32,776 nt of DNA. Source: Candidatus Bathyarchaeota archaeon (GTDB taxonomy: Archaea > Thermoproteota > Bathyarchaeia > Bathyarchaeales > Bathycorpusculaceae). The stretch covers positions 1-32,776 of the forward strand of contig JAOULW010000017.1 in NCBI GenBank assembly GCA_029881805.1, in the 5' to 3' direction. Both the position numbers and the translations under genes were made by a program. Positions within the stretch are counted from its first letter, which is position 1, and each line of letters starts with the position of its first letter. Shown one piece after another: positions 8,158 through 15,894 of this stretch. The notes beneath the pieces were generated by a model that was not told where the DNA came from, did no database searches, and worked only from the letters and a program-made list of their open reading frames with translations.

Positions 8158-9092
8158 TTTATCACCTTCCTCCGCAAAATGGAATTGGCAAGAGAATACT
8201 TGTAGAAAGTTCCTATGGGATCAACAACTTGCTCTATAACGCTTGGGTCTGTAGCGATGGATGCCATTGCGCTAATCATCGCTGCACCTTGATCAGCGAC
8301 GCGTGGACCTGGTCCACCACACCCAGTGCAAGGTATGTTTACTTTTGGACATTGCGCACCGCAGCCAGCCCGTGTTGCTGGTCCCATGCATATTACTTGT
8401 TGATCCCAGAAGCATGTTTTAAAGTCGTCTTCGATTTCGTAGATTCGCTTTATTTCGGTGATTGAGTGCTCTTTTTTCTCTCTTGGGCATTCGTCGCAAA
8501 TTGATTTGTTTGGCAGAAAGCTTGATCCTTTTGGAGGCAAGTTGCCACTTATGAATCCTTCGAACACTTGGATTATGCATGAAATTGGAGGCGGGCAGCC
8601 TGAAATGAAGTAGTCTACATCCACCGTCTGGGCTAGGGTCTTTACGGTGTCGTAGAATTCTGGTAGCTCGAGTTCTCCTTCTTTGACACTGACTGAGGTT
8701 TGGGGGGTCACCAATTCGGGATTTTTGGTGGAAGGAGTTTCGAAGTATGCTCGCTGAAAGATTGTTTCCTTGTTCCAAAGGTTCGCAAGTCCTTTCACGC
8801 ATCCGTCACAGGCGCACGAGCCGAAAGCAACAAGAATTTTTGATTTTTCTCTCAGAAGTTTGGCTATGCGTTCGTTTTCTTCGGTTCTTATGGCGCCGTT
8901 GAAGAAGCAAGCATCTATGCTTTTGTCTGGCATGGCTTCAACGTCCTTGTATTTGATGTCGATGGCTACAGGCCAAAAGACTATGTCTGCTTTTGCCACA
9001 ACATCAAGAATTTTCTCGTTTACGTCCAAGACAGCGATTTCACAGCCACCGCAACTGGCTGCCCAGTAGAAGGCAATTTTTAGTTTTTCCAT
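8154..9092 (-). CDS. mvhG: F420-non-reducing [NiFe] hydrogenase small subunit
   Basis: MvhG (312 residues) carries the iron-sulfur clusters that take electrons from the Ni-Fe site to MvhD. Cluster ligands are visible as SCGGCE near residue 14, GSCACDGC in the middle of the N-terminal domain, SGCPPP, and then the C-terminal group CDECPREKKEH, CMGPATRAGCGAQCP and PCTGCGGPGP. No twin-arginine signal is present, consistent with a cytoplasmic group 3c enzyme. The ATG at 9092 follows GGTGACAGG. It is the first gene of the five-gene minus-strand operon, with its promoter in the gap that starts at 9093. All expected ligands appear present. Confidence 0.94.
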   Translation of the reverse strand: MEKLKIAFYWAASCGGCEIAVLDVNEKILDVVAKADIVFWPVAIDIKYKDVEAMPDKSIDACFFNGAIRTEENERIAKLLREKSKILVAFGSCACDGCVKGLANLWNKETIFQRAYFETPSTKNPELVTPQTSVSVKEGELELPEFYDTVKTLAQTVDVDYFISGCPPPISCIIQVFEGFISGNLPPKGSSFLPNKSICDECPREKKEHSITEIKRIYEIEDDFKTCFWDQQVICMGPATRAGCGAQCPKVNIPCTGCGGPGPRVADQGAAMISAMASIATDPSVIEQVVDPIGTFYKYSLANSILRRKVIK

Positions 9093-9411
9093 CCTGTCAC
9101 CAGTTTAAATTGGATTCTGAATGAAAGAGTAGAGTTATTTGCAGCTTCACAAATTTAAACTTAGCCATTTTGTAAATGGAGAAATTATGATTAAACGTTT
9201 TGCGGCATGCGTGCGCTATGTTTGGCATACGGCGGTTCAAACACAGATAGAGCGCGTTTATCCTGATGCGCGCAAAAAAGAGGGAATTTGCGGGTGATGC
9301 CTCCACGCTGTTGGGGGTCCAAATCCCGCTCAGCTCACTTGGAGTTTCTTCCACAAGTCAGGAGATTAAGCTTTTATTGCTTGATAGATCTTATTTTTGT
9401 ATGGTGATTAG
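9093..9411. promoter_or_regulatory. Divergent promoter region between mvhG and the PRC-barrel gene
   Basis: This gap serves two divergent genes. For mvhG, the minus strand shows AAGTTTAAATTTG around 9150-9162 as a TATA-like element. The same decamer AGTTTAAATT occurs inverted at 9102-9111, inside a near-palindrome (9100-9113) just before the ribosome-binding site, so a dimeric regulator could bind there (inference). For the rightward gene, CTTTTATTG near 9370 is TATA-like and GGTGAT precedes the ATG. A GCGCGCAA block occurs at 9268-9275. I see no gene here; the minus-strand reading frame across the gap resembles nothing known. Confidence 0.45.
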
Positions 9412-9693
9412 ATGGTCAAAGTAAGTGAAATTAATGGAAAAAAGGTGATCACTACGGATGCCTTCAATGTCGGCAAGGTTTCAGGAGCTGAAATGGACGA
9501 TCAATGGAAAATAACACACGTACATGTGGACTTGTCCAAAGAAGCTACTAATGAGTTAGGATTCAAGAAGCCTGTTCTTGGCCACATAACAATCTGTCTA
9601 CCAGTCAACCAAATTCAAGGCTTTGGAGACGTAATAACACTAAGCAAAACAAGAGAAGGACTCAAAGGAATCCCAGAATGTAAGGGCAGCTAG
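9412..9693 (+). CDS. PRC-barrel domain protein
   Basis: A 93-residue single-domain PRC-barrel protein. The family pattern is clear: VSEINGKKVITTDAFNVGKV at the start, then a strand with WKITHVHVDLS, and a C-terminal DVITLS. PRC barrels occur in photosynthetic reaction centres and RimM; in archaea small stand-alone versions include the CdpB proteins that link FtsZ/ESCRT division machinery to SepF. Whether this one acts in division cannot be told from sequence. The ATG follows GGTGATTAG. It ends in TAG and is followed by a T-run, so it is probably transcribed alone. Confidence 0.8.
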   Translation: MVKVSEINGKKVITTDAFNVGKVSGAEMDDQWKITHVHVDLSKEATNELGFKKPVLGHITICLPVNQIQGFGDVITLSKTREGLKGIPECKGS

Positions 9694-9718
9694 TTTCGGT
9701 CTAGTAAGCAACTTCTCA

Positions 9719-9762
9719 ACACCCTTTTTTCTATTACAAGCTATAGAACCCGATTGGGTTCT
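9719..9762 (+). terminator. Probable terminator and hairpin after the PRC-barrel gene
   Basis: The run CCCTTTTTTC (T run 9725-9730) is the usual archaeal type of oligo-T terminator. Just after it lies a perfect 7-bp hairpin, AGAACCC-GATT-GGGTTCT (9745-9762). The hairpin may help termination or may be a leader element of the following mscS gene. Confidence 0.45.
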
Positions 9763-9927
9763 CTGTTATATTAGCATCTAGGCTCTCTATGCGGATGTGA
9801 AAACCAAATTCATGCTACTTGCATGCAGAGCTATAGAAAGTAGTTTCAAGTGGTAGTCGATGGCAGAATTGAAGAGTACAGAAAGGTTATAAAAACAACA
9901 GCAAACCTATCAGGTGAGGAAGATAAC

Positions 9928-10731
9928 ATGAGCTTTTTAGAGGATTTCATTGGATGGATATCTTCCAATTTGGGCAGAATCGTATTTTCAGCTGTAGCGA
10001 TTTTTATTGTTTTTGTTGTGTATAAGCTCCTCATGAGACAGATAACGAGGTTGAAAGAACAGCGAAAGCTTGAAGAAAATATTGCGTTCACTTTGAGGAG
10101 AATTTTTCAATGGATAGCAGGATTAGCAGTCATAGTTGTTATTATTGCACAATTTGGTATTGAGGTTGGCTTAATCGCTGGTTTACTGGCTCTTGCTGGT
10201 GGGACCATCTTAGGTTTTGCTGCAATGAATACTATTGGGAATGCTATCGCTGGCATAATTGTGATGACGAGCAGACCATTCCAAATTGGTGACAGGATCT
10301 ACTTCAACGGTAAGTTTGCAGATGTGGTAGCTGTGGATCTGATTTACACAAGAATGAGAACCTTGGATAATGTTCTGGTTTCGGTTCCTAATCAGGAATT
10401 GTTGAAGTCGGAAATTGATAACTACGGAAAGAAGACAAATGTGAGAAGAAGCTGTGCAATCACAGCTGGATATGAATTAGACCCCAAAATTGTGGAGACT
10501 GCTCTGCTGGAAGCTGCAAGCAAAGTGGAGGGAGTGCTGAAGGACCCAAAGCCATATGTCTGGATCACCGAATTTGGTGATTTCGCAATTGAATACTCTC
10601 TATATGTGTTTGTTAACCAGATAAGAAGCCTCCCAAAAATTGATGCTGACCTTAAGAGGACGGTCTTAGAAACATGTAAACGTCATGAAATAGACATCAG
10701 CACACCACAACTGTTGCGTAGAGTAGACTGA
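9928..10731 (+). CDS. mscS: MscS-family small-conductance mechanosensitive channel
   Basis: The 267-residue protein has three hydrophobic segments (about residues 11-35, 50-72 and 75-110) followed by the MscS beta and alpha/beta domain. The pore-lining helix and following loop are diagnostic: GLIAGLLALAGGTILGFAAM, then NAIAGIIVMTSRPFQIGDRI. The beta domain follows with RTLDNVLVSVPNQELLKSEI. These channels open under membrane tension to release solutes during osmotic downshock. I place the start at the ATG at 9928, preceded by GGTGAGG and a TATA-like TTATAAAAAC (9889-9898). A longer in-frame GTG start at 9850 would put that promoter inside the gene. It is next to a CorA-type ion transporter gene, also on the plus strand. 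Confidence 0.88.
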   Translation: MSFLEDFIGWISSNLGRIVFSAVAIFIVFVVYKLLMRQITRLKEQRKLEENIAFTLRRIFQWIAGLAVIVVIIAQFGIEVGLIAGLLALAGGTILGFAAMNTIGNAIAGIIVMTSRPFQIGDRIYFNGKFADVVAVDLIYTRMRTLDNVLVSVPNQELLKSEIDNYGKKTNVRRSCAITAGYELDPKIVETALLEAASKVEGVLKDPKPYVWITEFGDFAIEYSLYVFVNQIRSLPKIDADLKRTVLETCKRHEIDISTPQLLRRVD

Positions 10732-10795
10732 ACAACGCTGGTCCATAGTTTCAATGAAACCAGATTCGAAAGCTTATTAGTTCTCTAAAGAAAAC

Positions 10796-11881
10796 TTGCT
10801 TAAGAGTAGGATCATCTTGCCTCGAACCGTCAAGAAGAGAGGAAAAAAAGCTGGCCTTCCACCAGGCACTCTTGTTCATGTCGGGGAAATGAAGGTTGGA
10901 AAAGCAACGATAACGATCATTGATTATGATGAACGCCATTTCGAAGAGAAGGAAGCAAAAAACGTTGAAGAATGTTTCCCATTTAAAGACAAACCTACCG
11001 TGACTTGGATTAACATAGATGGTCTTCACCAGTTGGAAATTATAGAGAAAATCGGTAAATACTTCAATATTCATCCACTTGTTTTAGAGGATATTCTGAA
11101 TACAGGGCAGCGTCCAAAAATCGAGGATTTTGTCGATTACATCTTCTTAACTTTGAAAATGCTTCGTTACTCTGAAAGTGAAAAGGAAACAAAGGCAGAA
11201 CAGGTTAGCATGATTCTTGGTTCAAACTTCGTCATTTCATTTCAAGAAAGCGAAGGAGACGTTTTTGACTCAATTAGAGAACGTATCAGAACTGACAAAG
11301 GTCGCATTAGAAAGATGGGAGCCGACTATCTAGCTTATGCTTTGATGGATGCAATTGTTGACAACTACTTCACAATTCTTGAAAAACTTGGCGATAGAAT
11401 TGAGGATTTTGAAGAGGAACTAGTAGTCAATCCAAAACCAGAAACTCTACAGGCAATTTACGACTTGAAGAGAGAGATGATCTTCTTGAGAAAGTCAGTA
11501 TAGCCCTTGAGAGAGGTTATAAATCGCTTAGAAAGGTGGGAATCATCGTTAATCAACAAGTCTACAGCCATATATTTCAGAGATGTTTATGATCACACTA
11601 TCCAAGTCATTGATTCGGTCGAAACATTTAGGGATATGCTTTCGGGAATGCTGGACATTTACCTTTCGAGTGTCAGCAACAGAATGAATGAAGTTATGAA
11701 GGTGTTGACGATTATTGCTACAATATTTATTCCGTTGACTTTAGTAGCAGGTATTTATGGGATGAATTTCAGGTTCATGCCAGAGCTTGAGATGTCTGTG
11801 GGATATCCAATCGTTTTACTTATCATGCTTTGTATTGGAGTAGTAATGGTCCTTTATTTCAGAAAGAAGAGATGGCTGTAG
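10796..11881 (+). pseudogene. corA: CorA-type Mg2+/Co2+ transporter interrupted by an in-frame TAG
   Basis: The reading frame encodes a CorA channel of about 360 codons, from a TTG start at 10796 (an alternative TTG lies at 10817). The N-terminal cytoplasmic domain includes PTVTWINIDGL and HPLVLEDILNTGQRPKIE. The stalk helix follows, then two membrane segments after the diagnostic GIYGMNF motif near the C-terminus. A single TAG at 11501-11503 splits it inside the well-conserved RKSV-[stop]-PLREVINRL, where CorA proteins normally have tryptophan (VWPLRE). Tryptophan TGG to TAG is one base change and the frame continues intact afterwards, so this is a nonsense mutation, a sequencing or assembly error, or readthrough. 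Other genes here end in TAG, so the codon is a normal stop. The upstream product would lack the pore. Confidence 0.85.
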
Positions 11882-12492
11882 CAGCGCTCTAGAAAAAAAC
11901 TCCGTATTTACTAATAAAACCCTCCAGATTTCTAGTACCCAGTAGGCATAGGAGTACCTAGACATTTGATTGCAAGTGCAGAAAGAATAGCTGTGGAGAA
12001 TAAGGGGTTTAGAGATCTAGGAACGAAGAATGGCAGTAATCTGAAAGTTCCAAGGGATTTAGTGTCCAGAAGTGGAGGGTTAGCCACCCAGATAACTTCT
12101 AGAATTTTCTTCCATAAGTGCTTAAATCTCAGGAATACGTATTGTATCATGATCCCCGGAGAAAAGAGATAACTAGACATTTAACGACAGATTTCGGGAG
12201 ATATCTCCACTGTGGGTGGGGTCCCGAGCAAGTGATGTTGCCAGTATTTTCTTTTTCTGAAGACTAGCGCGCGCAATAATAGCTTTTCTGAGAAATGGGC
12301 TGAACCCTCACAGTTTGGGGCTGTTGGGTATTAGGGTGTTTATTGGTGTGCGTTTTCCGCTTTTTACATGGCTGTTGGGTTTATTGGGTTTGTTGGATTC
12401 TGTCCTTGTAGTTGTTGGATTATTTTAGATTTGGATTTTGAGTTCATAATGCTTTTGTTATACTGAAGCAACTATTAGTGATTGGTGGGCGT
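11882..12492. other. Gene-poor stretch before the zinc-ribbon membrane protein gene
   Basis: About 610 bp without a recognisable gene. A 69-codon plus-strand frame at 11966-12172 (its upstream extension reads PVGIGVPRHLIASAERIAVE) and an overlapping minus-strand frame are open, but neither resembles a family I know. From 12300 to 12490 the plus strand is strikingly T+G-rich. The candidate structured RNA described separately lies at 12268-12325. A TATA-like TTATACTG (about 12458-12465) probably serves the next gene. Confidence 0.4.
12268..12325 (+). ncRNA. Candidate structured RNA, copy A
   Basis: This intergenic segment aligns with 23772-23827 at roughly 42 of 58 columns by hand, including CGCGCGCAAT, TAGCTT, GAGAAA and CTGA blocks. 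It can fold as an outer stem (12278-12284 with 12319-12325, 7 bp with two G-U pairs) and an inner stem (12296-12301 with 12312-12317, 6 bp with four G-U pairs) closing a 10-nt loop. The same two stems form in the other copy with Watson-Crick pairs. The G-U pairs exist only if the plus strand is the RNA. Weaker similarity continues upstream to about 12213. Function unknown; it could also be a short repeat or a DNA-level element. Confidence 0.4.
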
Positions 12493-13029
12493 ATGGGACT
12501 CAGGGATTTGTTGAGTAATTCTGGATTCGCACGTGTTGTTTTGATAGTGTGGCTTGTCAGTGGCGCTTTTGTATTGTTTTTGATGAACGAGCTTAATGGA
12601 ATCGTGCACGGTGAGCTCTATGATTATGGTTTGCAGTTTAGTTTTAATTGGGCTAGTCCGTATTGGGCGTTTTTGAATTCGATCTATATTTGTTTGGCTG
12701 TTCCTTTGGTTTTGAGCGGCGTTGTCTTAGTTTTTGGGTTCTTGAACAAGGGTTACAGTGAGAAGCCGGTTTCTAAGAAGGTAGACACTAAATCTGTTAA
12801 CAGTAAGGTTCGGTCTTCGAAGGAAAACCAGAATCACTTGCTTGCTAATTGTCCCAATTGTAAGCGGGTTTTTGGCAAGCCTCTGGTCATGTTGGATTTC
12901 AGTGATGGCAAGACCAAGCTTGTGAATGTTTGTCCCTACTGCAACTATGTTTTGGGAAAAGCTGACGCGAAAGAGTCGGATAGCGACATTGGAATTGTAG
13001 ATTTGGATGAGAAAGTTGTTCGTAAATAA
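12493..13029 (+). CDS. Two-TM membrane protein with C-terminal zinc ribbon (paralogue A)
   Basis: This 178-residue protein has a membrane segment at about 13-36 and another at about 66-88, separated by a loop with GELYDYGLQFSFNWASPYW. After a basic linker (about 92-120) comes a zinc ribbon with CPNC and, 23 residues on, CPYC. The convergent gene at 13039-13479 encodes a protein of the same architecture with the same loop motif, LYxYxLxFSxxWAxPYW. I do not know a function for the family; it looks lineage-specific. The loop is probably extracytoplasmic and the ribbon cytoplasmic (inference). I choose the ATG at 12493, which follows GGTGGGC, over the GTG at 12478. Confidence 0.7.
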   Translation: MGLRDLLSNSGFARVVLIVWLVSGAFVLFLMNELNGIVHGELYDYGLQFSFNWASPYWAFLNSIYICLAVPLVLSGVVLVFGFLNKGYSEKPVSKKVDTKSVNSKVRSSKENQNHLLANCPNCKRVFGKPLVMLDFSDGKTKLVNVCPYCNYVLGKADAKESDSDIGIVDLDEKVVRK

Positions 13030-13038
13030 TTGTCTTGG

Positions 13039-13479
13039 TTAGTGTTCCACCAAAGTTTCTAAATCGTCATCTTTGACAGTTATGGTGCGGTCAGCACGTT
13101 TCTCACCGCATGAAGGACAATTGATGAGGACTTTGAATTTTGGAAGTTCACCCCTAATCCGTACTATCTTGTCAACTTCAGCCCACGTGGCTCCGCAGGA
13201 TTTGCATACAAAAGCCGTTTTGTCGCTTTCCATTTTCGCCCTTTTGCTTGAGCTGTAACCAGCAACGGTGACAGCGACAGCTGCCAGACCGCACAATAGC
13301 ATGGTGATTCTCAATGTTGTCCAGTAAGGCACGGCCCAATCCAAGCTGAAACGAAGATCATAACTGTAAAGAATGTGATTTACGATCCAATCTAAATACA
13401 GCATCATCGCCATTGCAGAAACCAATATACCGCTAATTACTAGAAATGGGAAAAAGGCAACGAGTCTCTCGTTTGGCAT
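13039..13479 (-). CDS. Two-TM membrane protein with C-terminal zinc ribbon (paralogue B)
   Basis: This 146-residue protein mirrors the convergent neighbour at 12493-13029: a membrane segment at about 8-28, the loop ILYSYDLRFSLDWAVPYW, a second segment at about 52-74, a basic linker, and a zinc ribbon with CKSC and CPSC about 27 residues apart. The two stop codons are only 9 bp apart. I choose the ATG at 13479, since AAGGTG lies just before it; an in-frame GTG at 13488 is part of that ribosome-binding site. Function is unknown. The shared motif in the membrane-proximal loop suggests a common ligand or partner. Confidence 0.7.
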   Translation of the reverse strand: MPNERLVAFFPFLVISGILVSAMAMMLYLDWIVNHILYSYDLRFSLDWAVPYWTTLRITMLLCGLAAVAVTVAGYSSSKRAKMESDKTAFVCKSCGATWAEVDKIVRIRGELPKFKVLINCPSCGEKRADRTITVKDDDLETLVEH

Positions 13480-13518
13480 AATTTTCACCTTGTCTTTTAG
13501 TTAGGGAACCAAAATGCT

Positions 13519-14511
13519 TTAAATCCTTTGCGCATACGTCTGCGTGAGTTCTCTTTCTTCGATTACTTTTGTTTCTATCCATTTGTATGTTTTTTCTAGG
13601 CCTTGTTCGAGTGTTGTTTGGGGTTCCCAGTCTAGTATTTTTTTGACTAGTGTGAGGTCGGCGTTTCTTCCTCTTACTCCTTGTGGGGCTGTTGGGTCAT
13701 ATTTTTTTGTTATGGTTTTTCCTGATGTTTTGATTATTATGTCGGCGAGTTCATCTATCGTAACTAGTCTGTCTGATCCTATGTTTATTGGTTTGTTGTA
13801 GTTTGATTCCATGAGTTTTATTGTTGCTTTCACGGCGTCGTCGATGTAGCAGTATGAGCGTGTTTGTTTGCCGTCTCCCCAGATTGTGATTTCGCCTGGG
13901 TTTAGTGCTTCGGCTACTTTTCTACAGAGTGCTGCTGGAGATTTTTCTCTTCCGCCTTTGTAGGTTCCCTCTGGTCCATAGATGTTATGGTAACGGAGTG
14001 TGCGGATGTCCATATTGTGGTCGCGTTGGTAGGCTTGGCACATTTTTTCAGTGTAGAGTTTTTCCCAGCCGTAGAAGTTGTCTGGATCTGCTGGATAAGC
14101 GTCTTCTTCTTTTAGTCCTGTGACGTTTGGGTCTGTTTGGCGGTATGTTGGGTAAACGCATGCTGAGCTGCTGAACAGGAATCTTTTCACTTTGTTTTGT
14201 CTTGATGCTTCGAGCATGTAGGTGTTTATTAGGGTGTTGTCGTGCATTACTTCTGCGCCTACTGTTGTTATGAAGCCTATGCCGCCCATGTTTGCTGCTA
14301 GATTGTAAACTTTGTCTATGTTTTCTGTCGCTTTAAGACAGTTTTCCCAGTTTCTTAGGTCGAGGGTTAGTTTTTCATTGTAGTGTTTTTCTTGGATATA
14401 GCCGTCGAATTTGACATCGGCTACTCTTACAAAGTGACCTTGCTGGTACAGGTATCTCGCGAGATGGCTCCCGATGAAACCGCCGCCACCCGTGATCAAA
14501 ATACGATCCAC
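13519..14511 (-). CDS. GDP-mannose 3,5-epimerase-like NAD-dependent epimerase
   Basis: This 330-residue extended short-chain dehydrogenase matches GDP-mannose 3,5-epimerase closely, not just the general epimerase family. Motifs in order: NAD-binding GGGGFIGSH (about residue 8), AANMGGIGFI, SSSACVYPTY (the catalytic cysteine of the plant enzyme), YGWEK (catalytic Tyr/Lys), RYHNIYGPEGTYKGGREK SPAALCRK with the second catalytic lysine region, WGDGKQTRSYCYIDD, and VRGRNADLTLVKKIL. The enzyme converts GDP-mannose to GDP-L-galactose or GDP-L-gulose. It is the last gene of the minus-strand glycan cluster and presumably supplies its sugar donor. Its coding strand is unusually A+C-rich: the plus strand at 13681-13740 is 49 of 60 bases G or T. 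Substrate is inferred from motif identity. Confidence 0.85.
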   Translation of the reverse strand: MDRILITGGGGFIGSHLARYLYQQGHFVRVADVKFDGYIQEKHYNEKLTLDLRNWENCLKATENIDKVYNLAANMGGIGFITTVGAEVMHDNTLINTYMLEASRQNKVKRFLFSSSACVYPTYRQTDPNVTGLKEEDAYPADPDNFYGWEKLYTEKMCQAYQRDHNMDIRTLRYHNIYGPEGTYKGGREKSPAALCRKVAEALNPGEITIWGDGKQTRSYCYIDDAVKATIKLMESNYNKPINIGSDRLVTIDELADIIIKTSGKTITKKYDPTAPQGVRGRNADLTLVKKILDWEPQTTLEQGLEKTYKWIETKVIEERELTQTYAQRI

Positions 14512-14580
14512 TTTAGGTTCACCAAATCATTTTTAATAAATGATTGTACGGTTTTTAATTCGATAAATATATAAAATTTA

Positions 14581-15894
14581 TCATAGCTTTGATCTTTTCC
14601 TTACACGGTCAAAGACGATTGAGGAGTTCGGGGCTAAAGGTTTGCGCAGTTTTAGGAATACTATTATGCAAACTACTGAAAACAAGATTCCAGTTAAGAT
14701 CATAAGTGCCATAGATGGAGCTGAATATTGAAAACTAGTCCACCAAAATGGTATGTCAGCTATTGGTGTGAAGAAGCTAAGACCTACGTTTAGAAAGAGA
14801 AAAAACGTGTCAAGGATACAGAGGCAGTAGAAAGGAAACTTCAGTGACTGATTGTAAATTTCTATGTACAATATTAGAAAAGGAATTGCCCAAATGAAGT
14901 ATTGTTCGTTCACGGTACTCGATGTCAGATAGAAGGTGATTATCACCAGAATTGTACCTTTCAAAATAAAACTCATTTTGTCTTGGTCACTCTTCATCGG
15001 CCATACGCTTATCTCTTTAGCGAGAAAAAGGTAGAGTGCTAGAAATAATGAAAGCGAGACAACGGAACTGAGAGAGATAATAGTGGCTGTGGAAATCGCA
15101 TTTGCTTTGAGAAGCTCGCTTATTGAAAACCAGTATGTTAAATGTTGGGGCAACCTTTTGATGGGGAAAAGTATCATAGATATGTATGTATTAGAATCCG
15201 TTATGAGGAACGGTATCGAGATTACTATTGGAACTAAGGCTGTATAGATGCTGAAACTGAGGCAATCTGATACTCTTTTCTCGTTCTTCCATATATAAAA
15301 TAAGAAAAACGGTAGTAACAGTGCGGGGAAAAAGCCTTTGAAGCCTATTCCTGCACCTAGAGTTAAACCGCTTTTTAGGTATTGGCCTTGTGACAGGTAA
15401 AGCAGTGACAGAAGGGCGAATAATGTTGGAATGGCATCGAACATGCCCCAAAGTGAAGAGACAATAATCGTGACAGGGTTGAAAAGATAAAGTAGCATTG
15501 CTGCTCGCGCTTTGGTTACGTCGAGAGTATGATTATAGACTGTTTTTTTTATGATTAAACTGATCAAGATGTCAGCTATGACAATAGGTAACTTCAACGT
15601 AAAATATGATAGAAAAGGGTTGGTTGTCAATGTGTATGACAAATAACTTGCTGCGCAAAAAGCACCCCATAAGGGAGGATAAATTAGCCCATTGGAAGTT
15701 AATGCGTATGGATTTTGACCAGACAATATAGCTGAACCGACAGTCTGCCATACATTCATGTCCCAAGGATCCCTCGAAAATGGTGAAAGACCAAGACGGA
15801 ACAATAATCCAAATACTAGTAGGTATAAGTCGGAATTCTTGGTGGACAAACTGCGCAAAAGACAAGAAGGTGCGTATTTCAATAATAGTTTCAC
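14581..15894 (-). CDS. GT-C superfamily membrane glycosyltransferase (GT87/DUF2029-like)
   Basis: A polytopic protein of about 437 residues with roughly ten to eleven hydrophobic segments. An early extracytoplasmic loop reads FSRDPWDMNVW and is followed by GQNPYALTSNGLIYPP, the pattern of polyprenol-phosphate-sugar-dependent mannosyltransferases of the GT87/DUF2029 type, where an acidic residue in the first loop is catalytic. It would act on the outer face, taking sugar from a dolichol-phosphate donor, perhaps made by the DPM-like enzyme at 21157. The GTG at 15894 overlaps the upstream stop as GTGA; a TTG at 15933 is possible but would overlap the upstream gene by 43 bp. The family is clear, the sugar and acceptor unknown. 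Confidence 0.72.
   Translation of the reverse strand: MKLLLKYAPSCLLRSLSTKNSDLYLLVFGLLFRLGLSPFSRDPWDMNVWQTVGSAILSGQNPYALTSNGLIYPPLWGAFCAASYLSYTLTTNPFLSYFTLKLPIVIADILISLIIKKTVYNHTLDVTKARAAMLLYLFNPVTIIVSSLWGMFDAIPTLFALLSLLYLSQGQYLKSGLTLGAGIGFKGFFPALLLPFFLFYIWKNEKRVSDCLSFSIYTALVPIVISIPFLITDSNTYISMILFPIKRLPQHLTYWFSISELLKANAISTATIISLSSVVSLSLFLALYLFLAKEISVWPMKSDQDKMSFILKGTILVIITFYLTSSTVNEQYFIWAIPFLILYIEIYNQSLKFPFYCLCILDTFFLFLNVGLSFFTPIADIPFWWTSFQYSAPSMALMILTGILFSVVCIIVFLKLRKPLAPNSSIVFDRVRKRSKL

Noticed and set aside
9300-9340. tRNA-like T-arm (GGGGGTCCAAATCCCGC) in the mvhG upstream gap
   Set aside because: Only four of five T-stem pairs form, and no matching acceptor, D or anticodon arms can be placed on either side; a tRNA or tRNA fragment is not supported.
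9097-9354. 85-codon minus-strand frame upstream of mvhG
   Set aside because: No family features, no ribosome-binding site, and it covers the promoter elements of the hydrogenase operon.
10748-10760. GTTTCAATGAAAC, resembling an archaeal CRISPR repeat end
   Set aside because: Single occurrence as a 5-bp palindrome, with no repeated spacers or cas genes in the window.
11501-11503. TAG in corA as a pyrrolysine codon
   Set aside because: TAG is the normal stop of at least seven features here, and the site is a conserved tryptophan one transition away; pyrrolysine has no special support, though it cannot be excluded without pyl gene data.
12268-12325. C/D box small RNA as identity of the repeated element
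   Set aside because: A CTGA box D-like motif is shared, but no conserved RTGATGA box C is placed correctly in both copies.
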